8,732 nt of DNA from JAJDIA01 sp031555735 (GTDB taxonomy: Bacteria; Bacteroidota; Bacteroidia; Bacteroidales; Tannerellaceae): assembly GCA_031555735.1 (NCBI GenBank), contig JAVBUE010000052.1, positions 1 to 8,732 on the forward strand, written 5' to 3'. Positions 1 to 5,560 of the stretch are shown in pieces. The stretch's first letter is position 1; each line of letters starts with the position of its first letter. Under the pieces are notes generated by a model. The model was given only the letters and a program-made list of their open reading frames with translations, had not been told where the DNA came from and did no database searches. Made by a program: the position numbers and the translations under genes.

Positions 1-285
1 CTGGTGGCTGCCGGGCACAAGCTTTATTTCTACACGCGATACAATGAAGAGAAGCATCGCAACGACGTGGAAATAGATTTTATCCTGTCGAACCACAGCA
101 AACTGAAATATAAAATTTTTCCGATCGAGGTGAAATCGAATGACAAATATACCATTCGTTCGCTTATCCGGTTCAACGAGAGTTTTCATCAACGCGTTGG
201 GGAGTGTTATGTGATTCATCCCAAAAATCTGTATGTAAAGGATGGGGTGGTGTATCTGCCTGCTTATATGACCTTCTGCTTGTAG
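1..285 (+). CDS. DUF4143-type ATP-binding protein, C-terminal part only (5' end outside window)
   Basis: The frame is open from base 1 to the TAG stop at 283-285, so only the last 94 residues are present. The GTG at position 4 is an internal valine, not a start. The visible part has the layout of the DUF4143 domain that ends many AAA-type ATPases of anaerobes: a 'KLYFYT' strand, then 'VEIDFIL', then 'PIEVKS' about 20 residues later. The Asp followed by Glu-x-Lys spacing resembles the PD-(D/E)XK nuclease core, a resemblance known for this family; whether it is catalytic is unknown. Full-length relatives are about 370-450 residues with a Walker-type ATPase at the N-terminus, which cannot be seen here. 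Cellular role is unknown for most members. Domain identity is fairly secure, function is not. Confidence 0.75.
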   Translation: MVAAGHKLYFYTRYNEEKHRNDVEIDFILSNHSKLKYKIFPIEVKSNDKYTIRSLIRFNESFHQRVGECYVIHPKNLYVKDGVVYLPAYMTFCL

Positions 286-286
286 T

Positions 287-316
287 TTTAAAGTGGTCGA
301 ATTTGACCACATTAAA
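287..316. other. Inverted repeat just after the DUF4143 gene stop
   Basis: GTGGTC (293-298) and GACCAC (305-310) form a perfect 6-bp stem around a 6-nt loop. After one A-A mismatch the stem continues for five more A-T pairs (287-291 with 312-316). It starts two bases after the DUF4143 stop, the position of a terminator, but no T-run follows on the plus strand. It could be a weak terminator, an mRNA 3'-end stabiliser or a protein-binding palindrome. Confidence 0.4.
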
Positions 317-366
317 TCAAAATCGCTATTCCCAACGTAACTAACATGAATATCAGATTATTTTCT

Positions 367-374
367 TACCTTTG
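367..374 (+). promoter_or_regulatory. Candidate promoter -7 box TACCTTTG
   Basis: TACCTTTG matches the Bacteroidetes -7 consensus TAnnTTTG exactly. No good TTG or TTTG is found 19-21 bp upstream, so only one half of the promoter is supported. A start near 381 would give a transcript of about 210 nt ending at the terminator at 551-589, with no open frame in it. Confidence 0.4.
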
Positions 375-380
375 TCCTAT

Positions 381-589
381 CCTTTAGCACCAAGCATGGT
401 GCTGTAAAACAGTGAAAACCTCTCGTGGGTAGATCGTGGGACTAAGACAACGTTGATTTGATAACTTATTGATATACTGGCTGATTTGATAGGGTTCAGA
501 ACCCCAGGCAAATCACCAGGTGGATCACATTCCACAAAGAAAATTAAGGCAAGTCTCTAAAATTCAATGAATTTTAGAGACTTTTTTTT
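381..589 (+). ncRNA. Candidate small non-coding RNA, about 210 nt
   Basis: No credible reading frame occupies this interval, yet it lies between a -7-like box (367-374) and a very strong rightward terminator. Stem-loops visible inside it are AGCACCA/TGGTGCT with a 4-nt loop (386-403), GGGTT/AACCC (492-504), GTGGA/TCCAC (520-535) and the terminator stem (551-583). The interval also holds two of the three TCGTGGG words in the region. I do not recognise a known RNA family; it does not fit tmRNA, 6S RNA or RNase P RNA. The alternative is a long 3' region of the DUF4143 transcript or debris of an inserted element. The ends are inferred. Confidence 0.35.
551..589 (+). terminator. Strong intrinsic terminator
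   Basis: A perfect 15-bp stem (551-565 with 569-583) with a 3-nt AAT loop is followed by an uninterrupted T-run to 589. The T-run is only on the plus strand, so it terminates rightward transcripts coming from the DUF4143 gene or the candidate small RNA, and keeps them from running into the convergent AraC-family gene. Confidence 0.85.
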
Positions 590-671
590 CGATGATTTGA
601 TAAAAATGGCATTCTAAATCGGATTTCTTAAATCCCAATCGTGGGACTTTGGGGTTCTCTTGAAAGTTATT

Positions 672-1697
672 TCAAAATAAAAGATGGTTAAGAAGAGAAG
701 TATTTGAAATGTGTTGAAGGCGGTATTCGAGGGGTGAAAGGCCGAATTTACGTTTAAAGGCCGTGGAGAAGTGGGGATGATGTTCGTAGCCTACGGAGAG
801 GGCGATATCCTGGATGTGCTGGTTCGTATCAAGAAGATAGCGGGAGGCAAGATTCATACGATAATCAAAGATATAACCGAAGACGGTGGTTCCAAAAAGG
901 GCTTTGAAGCCTCTTTTGAGGCTACATTCATTCGTGCCAATGCGGAGAGCAAGCTCATGAAGGGAGGGCGGGGTGAGGTATTCCTGCTCAATAATGGCTT
1001 TTGCGTGGTGGATCTTGTCGTCATCGCAGGCTCTGAAGCAGGGACAGGTGAGGCCGTCTTTTTCGGGGGCCTGACTAAGGAAGAGGGATAGAATCTCACG
1101 TATCTTGGCATCGGCATACAGGGTCGCGACATTTCCACTGATGTGGGATTGCATGATATCGTTGAGGGCACGATGGATACTGGAGCAAAAAGGGCGGTTG
1201 GAGCGGTAGGCACGATAGGGTTGACCATGAAGGAAGTGATTGGCACAGTCGCTGAGGAGGTCTGGGTATTGGGTGGCGAGTTCTTTTATGTAGTCTGTGG
1301 AAAGCATGATCTCGCGCATGCGGAAGGGTGTGTCTTTGTACATGCAGACACAGGCTTCTATGCCGTCGTAGGAGAGCAGGTTGGCTTCGCCTTGGTGCCA
1401 CTCATTCCATTGGTGGGTAGGTTGGTAGAGACAGGTTATATTCCCCTGCACAACGGCACAGAACCAGATGCCATTAAATTCGTCGGGCTTGGAATGTATC
1501 CGGGTATCCTGGGGGCAGATTACCTGATTTTCTGATATGCAGAATCGGGAGGTACGGATCTGGTGGAAAGAGGCTTTAATCCAGGGAGTATCGATCCGGG
1601 ATGTGTTACGGGTGATACCGCTTTCAGTTGAAAGGCCACGTATGGGCCATTCGATCATAATATTTTGTATATCATTGTTTTCTAGTTTGGCTATCAT
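672..1697 (-). CDS. AraC-family transcriptional regulator (PchR-like)
   Basis: The 341-residue protein ends in an AraC/XylS DNA-binding domain at about residues 228-328. The first helix-turn-helix contains 'LHELALRIGTNECSLKRGFK' and the second 'IQDIALSVGYEHHPHFSTAF', followed by the family signature 'FKRKFGLSPLEYR'. The wording 'LKRGFKALFGTTVFGY' is typical of the PchR branch, whose characterised members control iron-siderophore genes. The N-terminal 220 residues form the effector domain and have no motif I can tie to a ligand. The ATG at 1695-1697 is preceded by an untranslated leader of about 85 nt. The gene is divergent from the truncated methyltransferase and the flavodoxin, so these are its likeliest targets, and autoregulation is plausible; both are inference. 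Iron as the signal is suggested only by family and by the flavodoxin nearby. Confidence 0.88.
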   Translation of the reverse strand: MIAKLENNDIQNIMIEWPIRGLSTESGITRNTSRIDTPWIKASFHQIRTSRFCISENQVICPQDTRIHSKPDEFNGIWFCAVVQGNITCLYQPTHQWNEWHQGEANLLSYDGIEACVCMYKDTPFRMREIMLSTDYIKELATQYPDLLSDCANHFLHGQPYRAYRSNRPFCSSIHRALNDIMQSHISGNVATLYADAKIREILSLFLSQAPEKDGLTCPCFRACDDDKIHHAKAIIEQEYLTPPSLHELALRIGTNECSLKRGFKALFGTTVFGYIFDYRMNLASRYLLDTNQHIQDIALSVGYEHHPHFSTAFKRKFGLSPLEYRLQHISNTSLLNHLLF

Positions 1698-1724
1698 CAG
1701 ATGTTCCGTTAAGTTAAAATCATA

Positions 1725-1739
1725 TTACGTTTCACGTAA
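1725..1739. promoter_or_regulatory. Candidate operator palindrome
   Basis: TTACGT-TTC-ACGTAA is a perfect inverted repeat with 6-bp arms and a 3-nt spacer. It lies between the start of the AraC-family gene and that gene's predicted promoter, and it covers the position where a -33 box for the rightward -7 box at 1762 would be expected. A regulator bound here could affect both directions. The binding protein is unknown. Confidence 0.4.
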
Positions 1740-1761
1740 GGGGGAGGGTCTTCAGTACCTG

Positions 1762-1769
1762 TACCTTTG
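1762..1769 (+). promoter_or_regulatory. Candidate -7 box for the methyltransferase-flavodoxin direction
   Basis: TACCTTTG matches TAnnTTTG exactly. No TTG box lies at normal distance upstream; the palindrome at 1725-1739 is there instead, which would fit a promoter that needs an activator. A start near 1776 would leave a leader of about 150 nt before the ATG at 1928. Confidence 0.35.
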
Positions 1770-1787
1770 TGCTCTTGGATTTGAGAA

Positions 1788-1818
1788 CAAAAATATGGAG
1801 TCTGAGATCACCGGTCAA
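1788..1818 (-). promoter_or_regulatory. Promoter of the AraC-family gene
   Basis: Read on the minus strand, TTG (1816-1818) is followed after 20 bp by TATTTTTG (1788-1795), an exact match to the Bacteroidetes -33/-7 promoter pattern. The start would fall near 1781, about 85 nt before the ATG. It nearly overlaps the rightward -7 box at 1762-1769, so the two promoters could exclude each other. Confidence 0.6.
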
Positions 1819-1927
1819 TCCCCTAAAGTTGGTAATTTGGGGTATTCCAATCATCATATTGAGGTAGAACTAATCATTATTATTGAAATGGGTGATCAAA
1901 GACTGGAAATTTTAAAACCAACATTAT

Positions 1928-2269
1928 ATGAAAGCAAATCTGACAGGCATTCCAGAAACACTTTTTATTATACTGCGGATGCGGGCTATTGAAACAATGC
2001 ATCCCCGGGATGCAGTAATGGATCCGTATGCAATGGAAATATTGAACAGTATAGAGTTTGACGATTCGGCTAAAAACAAGGTGTTAAAGGGTTCGCAAAC
2101 GGGTACGATCGCGCGGACGCTTATATTGGATGAGATCATTATTAATTTTTTGTCGAAGTACCCGCAGGGTACGATAGTCAACCTGGGTTGTGGGCTGGAT
2201 GCAAGATGCAAACGACTGCCGCAGGGTGACTGCCGTTGGTTCGATATCGAATATTGCATATACAACTAA
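1928..2269 (+). pseudogene. Truncated class I SAM-dependent methyltransferase (leucine carboxyl methyltransferase / TcmP-like)
   Basis: The 113 codons match the N-terminal part of the LCM/TcmP-like O-methyltransferase family: 'LTGIPETLFIILRMRAIETM' near the start, a 'SQTGTIARTLILDE' segment, and the SAM-binding motif 'VNLGCGLDAR' at residues 84-93. Family members are usually about 260-290 residues. Here similarity stops at 'WFDIE', just past motif I, and a TAA follows four codons later (2267-2269). The catalytic C-terminal half is missing, and only 64 bp separate the stop from the flavodoxin start. I see no other frame in that gap that restores it, so an internal deletion rather than a simple frameshift is likely. 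A TAA at 1913-1915 in the same frame makes 1928 the upstream limit for an ATG start. A short functional SAM-binding protein is possible but unlikely. Confidence 0.72.
2240..2251. other. 12-bp palindrome at the methyltransferase break
   Basis: TTCGATATCGAA is a perfect palindrome that coincides with the codons for F-D-I-E, the last residues with family similarity before the reading frame ends. It may be chance, because these codons are expected there, or it may mark the deletion end point. Confidence 0.3.
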
Positions 2270-2333
2270 GTTCGAAGGTTTAAAAACAGATAGACCATAA
2301 GTACAAATCATTTATGTAAAAACAAGTGTAAAA

Positions 2334-2843
2334 ATGAAAAGAACAGGATTATTTTACGGTTCATCTTCGGGCAACACACAACGTGCCGCCGGAGTAATCG
2401 CCCAGGGTTTGGGTATTGATAAGGGTGATATTTTTGATGTAGCCAAGGTGACACCGGAATTGGTGTCGGGTTATGATGTGTTGATTCTCGGTTCGTCTAC
2501 TTGGGGACTGGGTGATTTGCAGGATGACTGGGAAGGGTTTATTAATAAGTTCAAGAAGATAGACCTGACAGGAAAACAGGTAGCCGTTTTCGGGACGGGA
2601 GACTCGTCCTCGTATCCAGACACATTTTGCGAGGCGGTCGGTATCATTGCCGATGCAGCAGAGCAGGCAGGTGCAACATTGATCGGCAAGGGTGTAGATA
2701 CGTCAGACTATTCGTATGATGTGACGCGAGCTGAACGGAGTGATGGCTTTTGCGGTTTGTTGTTGGACGAGGATAATGAGTCCGACAAGACTGGCGAACG
2801 TGTGACCCGCTGGGTTGAGCAATTAAAGGCGGAATGTAATTAA
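2334..2843 (+). CDS. fldA: Flavodoxin, long-chain type
   Basis: The 169-residue protein is a small FMN-binding electron carrier of the cytoplasm, which typically substitutes for ferredoxin under iron shortage. The FMN phosphate loop is 'GSSSGNT' at residues 9-15. The two flavin-stacking aromatics are in their usual places: Trp57 in 'SSTWGLGDLQDDW' and Tyr94 in 'GTGDSSSYPDTF'. Length and the insertion around residues 120-140 place it in the long-chain class. The ATG at 2334 begins directly at the first beta-strand (MKRTGLFYG). The 64-bp gap from the truncated methyltransferase has no clear promoter, so it is probably co-transcribed with the remnant or uses a promoter inside it. Divergence from a PchR-like regulator fits iron- or redox-linked control, which is inference. 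Confidence 0.93.
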   Translation: MKRTGLFYGSSSGNTQRAAGVIAQGLGIDKGDIFDVAKVTPELVSGYDVLILGSSTWGLGDLQDDWEGFINKFKKIDLTGKQVAVFGTGDSSSYPDTFCEAVGIIADAAEQAGATLIGKGVDTSDYSYDVTRAERSDGFCGLLLDEDNESDKTGERVTRWVEQLKAECN

Positions 2844-3035
2844 TTCAGTAGGCGGTTTATTAGATAGAGTCTTTTGCGTGACACCGTGACAGATGTTTTG
2901 CAAAAATAAACTCCGTGTAGGAAGAAAATGAAACCGCTCCACCGTGATTTGACATTGATCCAATACAGGTGGAAACCGTAGAGTCGCCGCATCGCCCGTT
3001 GGTTATATCATTGGGATTCTGGCATAACTTGAAAC
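2844..3035. other. Intergenic stretch without a recognisable gene
   Basis: This 192-bp gap separates the flavodoxin from the end of the cold-shock unit. It has no convincing frame, only a 12-codon ATG frame near 2894. It contains the palindrome TTTTGCAAAA (2896-2905), a 6-bp stem TCCACC/GGTGGA (2938-2943 with 2968-2973) and a distant 7-bp complement GCGGTTT/AAACCGC (2852-2858 with 2931-2937). No T-run terminator for the flavodoxin transcript is obvious. Confidence 0.4.
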
Positions 3036-3066
3036 AAAAAACGGGAGAACAAATCTGCTCTCCCGT
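3036..3066 (-). terminator. Terminator of the cold-shock operon
   Basis: The stem TCTCCCGT/ACGGGAGA (3059-3066 with 3041-3048) has a 10-nt loop and lies 22 bp past the RRM gene stop. Read leftward it is followed by a T-run (plus-strand A-run 3036-3040), so it terminates the minus-strand unit. A weaker T-run on the other side (CTTTT) may also stop rightward transcripts from the flavodoxin. Confidence 0.8.
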
Positions 3067-3088
3067 CTTTTATTATGTGTATTACGGA

Positions 3089-3484
3089 TCAATAACGTCT
3101 TTTGTTGTAGCCGTCGCCGCCATCGCGGCCGCCACCGTAACCACCGCCACGGTTGCCACCACCATAACCACCGCCGCCGCCACGGTTACCGTAGCCGCCA
3201 CCGCCGCCGCGGTTGAAACCGCCGCCACCGGCAGGTCTTTCAGCACGGGGACGAGCCACGTTTACGCTGATCGTTTTCCCTTCGAAGTCGGTACCGTTGA
3301 GTTCGTCGATAGCTTTCTGTCCTTCGGAATCGTCGGGCATTTCCACGAAACCGAAACCACGGGATCTGCCCGTTTCACGATCAGTAATGATGTTGGCGGA
3401 AGTAACCTCTCCGTACGCCGCAAATAAATCCTGTAAGCTTTCACTTCTGGTGCTGTAGCTTAAATTTGAAATGTAAATGTTCAT
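3089..3484 (-). CDS. Glycine-rich RRM RNA-binding protein
   Basis: The 131-residue protein has one RNA recognition motif at residues 1-80 and a glycine/arginine-rich tail. RNP2 is 'IYISNL' (3-8) and RNP1 is 'RGFGFVEM' (42-49), with the aromatic residues needed for RNA stacking present in both. The tail at about 86-124 consists of imperfect GG-N-R-GGGYG repeats, encoded by GC-rich repetitive DNA at roughly 3110-3235 that may be prone to slippage. Such proteins occur in Bacteroidetes and cyanobacteria and bind single-stranded RNA, often with higher expression in the cold. The start at 3484 lies 32 bp after the cold-shock-domain gene with no terminator between, so it is the last gene of a three-gene operon. 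Specific RNA targets cannot be read from sequence. Confidence 0.93.
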   Translation of the reverse strand: MNIYISNLSYSTRSESLQDLFAAYGEVTSANIITDRETGRSRGFGFVEMPDDSEGQKAIDELNGTDFEGKTISVNVARPRAERPAGGGGFNRGGGGGYGNRGGGGGYGGGNRGGGYGGGRDGGDGYNKRRY

Positions 3485-3516
3485 TTGAATTGTTTTAATG
3501 GAAAACGAAAATTGTC

Positions 3517-3963
3517 TTATTTAATAATGGTAATATTCACTGCGTTGATACCTTTGGGGCCTCTTTCGAGATCGAAGGTAACCTTGTTCCCTTCGGCAAT
3601 ATTCTCTGGGGCATTGCTGATGTGGAAGAAGTATTTATCGGCCGGGCCACCTGATCCTTTGATAAATCCATATCCCTTATCGGGGTTGAAATAGTCCACG
3701 AAACCAGTCGGTATGGTTTCTTCCACCTCTTCTTTCTTAGGGGTGGAGACGGCGATGGCGTCCACATCCACTTCGATCTTCCGGTTGGGATCCGGCGGGG
3801 TATCGGTGATCATGCCATTCTCGTCCACATAAGCGATCATGTCTTCAAACGAACCACTGCCGCCATTTGCTTTGCGCTGCAGTTTTCGTTCTTCTTTTTC
3901 CTTCCTTTTACTTTGTTTCTTTTTTTCGATTTCTCGCTTGTTAAACGAAACGGATTTAGCCAT
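3517..3963 (-). CDS. Cold-shock-domain protein with basic N-terminal extension
   Basis: The 148-residue protein carries a cold-shock domain at residues 86-148 that includes RNP1 'KGYGFIK' (96-102) and the RNP2-like 'KYFFHIS' (110-116). It begins 'TGFVDYFNPDKGYGF', the usual opening of the fold. Classical CspA proteins are about 70 residues; here about 85 residues precede the domain. Residues 1-32 are dense in Lys, Arg and Glu (probably helical, RNA-associating), followed by a low-complexity acidic linker. It probably works as a single-stranded RNA binder or chaperone. The gene sits 20 bp after the helicase gene and 32 bp before the RRM gene, so all three are likely one transcript. Confidence 0.9.
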   Translation of the reverse strand: MAKSVSFNKREIEKKKQSKRKEKEERKLQRKANGGSGSFEDMIAYVDENGMITDTPPDPNRKIEVDVDAIAVSTPKKEEVEETIPTGFVDYFNPDKGYGFIKGSGGPADKYFFHISNAPENIAEGNKVTFDLERGPKGINAVNITIIK

Positions 3964-3983
3964 ACTTGATAATGTATTTATTG

Positions 3984-5117
3984 TTAGATATGATGTACGG
4001 GAACAGAGGCGGCTTTCAGTGTTTTGCCGGTAAGTTTCTGGATATCTTTCACCATCGTACGTTCTTCTTCCGAACAGAAGGTGAGGGCGATTCCGCTATG
4101 TCCGGCACGGCCGGTGCGGCCAATGCGGTGTACGTAGGTTTCGGCCACATCGGGCAGGTCGTAATTGATTACCATTTCCAGGTTGGAGATATCGATCCCA
4201 CGTGCTGCGATATCAGTGGCAACGATCACGCGCGTAGCACCCGATTTGAAATTGCTGAGCGCCCGTTGTCTGGCTCCCTGCGTCTTATTTCCGTGGATGG
4301 CGTCACATTCGATTCCTTTCTTCTTCAGTATGCGGGCGATCTTGTCGGCTCCGTGCTTGGTGCGTGAGAAGACCAACACCGATTTGTCCAGTTCTTTCTG
4401 CAGCACGTCGTACAGGAGATCGCCTTTCAGCGTTTTCTCCACAAAGTAGATGCGCTGTTCGATAGTATCTACTACCGATGCGACCGGCGCTACTTCCACC
4501 CGGACAGGTTGATGCAGGATGGATTTCGACAGGCTGGCGATGGCTTGCGGCATCGTGGCCGAGAAGAAAAGCGTCTGTTTTTGTTTGGGCAACATCGGCA
4601 GCAGCCGTTTGATATCGTGGATGAAGCCCATGTCGAGCATACGGTCGGCCTCATCCAGCACGAAGTGGCGGATGTGTGCGAGTGAAATATAACCCTGGCT
4701 GATCAGGTCGAGCAATCTTCCCGGAGTGGCTACCAGGATATCCACGCCCTGTTTCAGTTGATCCACCTGCGGTTTCTGTCCTACGCCGCCGAAGATCACG
4801 GCATGGCGAAGACGGGTGAAGCAGGCGTATTCCCTGAAACAGTCGTCTATCTGTATGGCCAGTTCGCGTGTAGGCGTCAGGACTAATGCCCTGATTTCCC
4901 GTTTACGGCCTTCCGATGGTGATTGATGCAATTGTTGGATGACGGGTATGGCAAAAGCGGCTGTTTTGCCTGTCCCGGTCTGGGCAATGCCCAGCAGATC
5001 ACGCCCGTTGAGGGCTACCGGTATGGCCTGTTGCTGAATAGGAGTTGGTGATTCGTATTCTTTATTTACCAGAGCTTTCAATATCGGCTCGGCGATGTGT
5101 AATTCTTTAAATGTCAT
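3984..5117 (-). CDS. rhlE: DEAD-box ATP-dependent RNA helicase, RhlE type
   Basis: This 377-residue enzyme unwinds short RNA duplexes using ATP. All core motifs are intact: Q motif with Phe3 and 'PTPIQ' (24-28), motif I 'AQTGTGKT' (45-52), Ia 'PTREL' (82-86), 'TPGR' (131-134), DEAD (155-158), SAT (186-188), and motif VI 'HRIGRTGR' (330-337). The wording 'VLDEADRMLDMGF' and the start 'MTFKELHIAEPILKAL' are RhlE-like. It ends soon after the second RecA domain, so it lacks the long basic tail of many RhlE, CsdA or DbpA proteins. RNA binding specificity may instead come from the cold-shock-domain and RRM proteins encoded downstream in the same operon (inference). The ATG at 5115-5117 is the natural start; the leader upstream is about 130 nt. 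Confidence 0.93.
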   Translation of the reverse strand: MTFKELHIAEPILKALVNKEYESPTPIQQQAIPVALNGRDLLGIAQTGTGKTAAFAIPVIQQLHQSPSEGRKREIRALVLTPTRELAIQIDDCFREYACFTRLRHAVIFGGVGQKPQVDQLKQGVDILVATPGRLLDLISQGYISLAHIRHFVLDEADRMLDMGFIHDIKRLLPMLPKQKQTLFFSATMPQAIASLSKSILHQPVRVEVAPVASVVDTIEQRIYFVEKTLKGDLLYDVLQKELDKSVLVFSRTKHGADKIARILKKKGIECDAIHGNKTQGARQRALSNFKSGATRVIVATDIAARGIDISNLEMVINYDLPDVAETYVHRIGRTGRAGHSGIALTFCSEEERTMVKDIQKLTGKTLKAASVPVHHI

Positions 5118-5142
5118 TTATAAAATACTGTAATTACTAAAC

Positions 5143-5177
5143 AGGGCTGTCCTGATCATGATCCGGAGGGTAGCCCT
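5143..5177 (-). promoter_or_regulatory. Leader hairpin upstream of the helicase gene
   Basis: AGGGCT (5143-5148) pairs with AGCCCT (5172-5177). Inside are a TCC/GGA pairing and the palindrome GATCATGATC (5154-5163), giving an interrupted 35-nt hairpin that ends 26 nt before the helicase start. There is no T-run, so it is not a terminator. In a cold-shock operon such a leader could act as a temperature-sensitive or autoregulatory RNA element; that role is inferred. Confidence 0.35.
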
Positions 5178-5253
5178 TTATGGATAACTGCAACAAGTAA
5201 GTTGATTTGATGTCGATACAGACGATGAAAAGTTCGACCGGGAAGGCGCGAAC

Positions 5254-5284
5254 CAAAGCATAGCGAATAAAGAACGAATACAAA
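5254..5284 (-). promoter_or_regulatory. Candidate promoter of the cold-shock operon
   Basis: On the minus strand TTTG (5281-5284) is followed after 18 bp by TATGCTTTG (5254-5262). This is the Bacteroidetes promoter pattern with one extra base in the -7 element. It would start transcription near 5247, about 130 nt before the helicase ATG. The non-standard spacing keeps confidence moderate. Confidence 0.4.
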
Positions 5285-5349
5285 CTCGATTGTTTACGGC
5301 GTAAAAATAGGTATAATTTAGTTACGAACTACAGAAAGCGTTTTATTTC

Positions 5350-5382
5350 TTGCAATTAATTCGTTCTTTTTCTCTATTTTTG
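5350..5382 (+). promoter_or_regulatory. Promoter of tRNA-Ser
   Basis: TTG (5350-5352) and TATTTTTG (5375-5382) fit the -33/-7 pattern with a slightly long 22-bp spacer. The predicted start near 5388-5390 is only a few bases before the mature tRNA 5' end at 5395. Confidence 0.6.
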
Positions 5383-5394
5383 CTCACTGAATAC

Positions 5395-5484
5395 GGAAAG
5401 ATGCCGGAGTGGTCGATCGGGACGGTCTCGAAAACCGTTGTACTCTTACGGGTACCGAGGGTTCGAATCCCTCTTTTTCCGCCA
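5395..5484 (+). tRNA. tRNA-Ser (anticodon CGA)
   Basis: The 90-nt sequence folds as a class II tRNA. The acceptor stem is GGAAAGA (5395-5401) with TTTTTCC (5474-5480), including one G-U pair, followed by discriminator G and an encoded CCA (5482-5484). The anticodon stem ACGGT/ACCGT encloses loop CTCGAAA, which places anticodon CGA at 5429-5431, reading the serine codon UCG. A long variable arm with a GTAC/GTAC stem (5440-5455) and a perfect T-arm GAGGG-TTCGAAT-CCCTC (5457-5473) confirm the serine type. It appears to be a single-gene transcription unit between its own promoter and terminator. Confidence 0.97.
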
Positions 5485-5509
5485 GAACCAATTTATAAAC
5501 AGTCAAATG

Positions 5510-5559
5510 AGATGATTACCAGTTATCCGGACAGGTTACTGCGTCAATCATCTTTTTTT
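5510..5559 (+). terminator. Terminator of tRNA-Ser
   Basis: AGATGATT (5510-5517) pairs perfectly with AATCATCT (5546-5553), and a T-run continues to 5559. The 28-nt interior can form a second small stem (CAGT 5520-5523 with ACTG 5538-5541). The T-run is only on the plus strand, so it serves the tRNA transcript and not the convergent sulfatase gene, whose stop codon lies two bases further on. Confidence 0.75.
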
Positions 5560-5560
5560 G

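Noticed and set aside
491..518. GGGTTCAGAACCC followed by a CCA-containing stretch resembling a tRNA 3' end.
   Set aside because: The stem and loop do not fit a 5-bp T-stem with a 7-nt loop, there is no matching acceptor strand upstream, and no anticodon arm can be found.
1537..1992. Rightward 151-codon frame spanning the divergent promoter region.
   Set aside because: It overlaps the start of the AraC-family gene in antisense, crosses the predicted promoters and runs into the methyltransferase frame; its composition is not protein-like.
2901..2908. TATTTTTG box on the minus strand after the flavodoxin.
   Set aside because: No TTG lies at the right distance and no gene is downstream except antisense to the flavodoxin.
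3213..3458. Frames on the opposite strand of the RRM gene rich in alanine, threonine or proline.
   Set aside because: They are shadows of the glycine-rich coding repeats; the RRM frame has both RNP motifs and is clearly the real gene.
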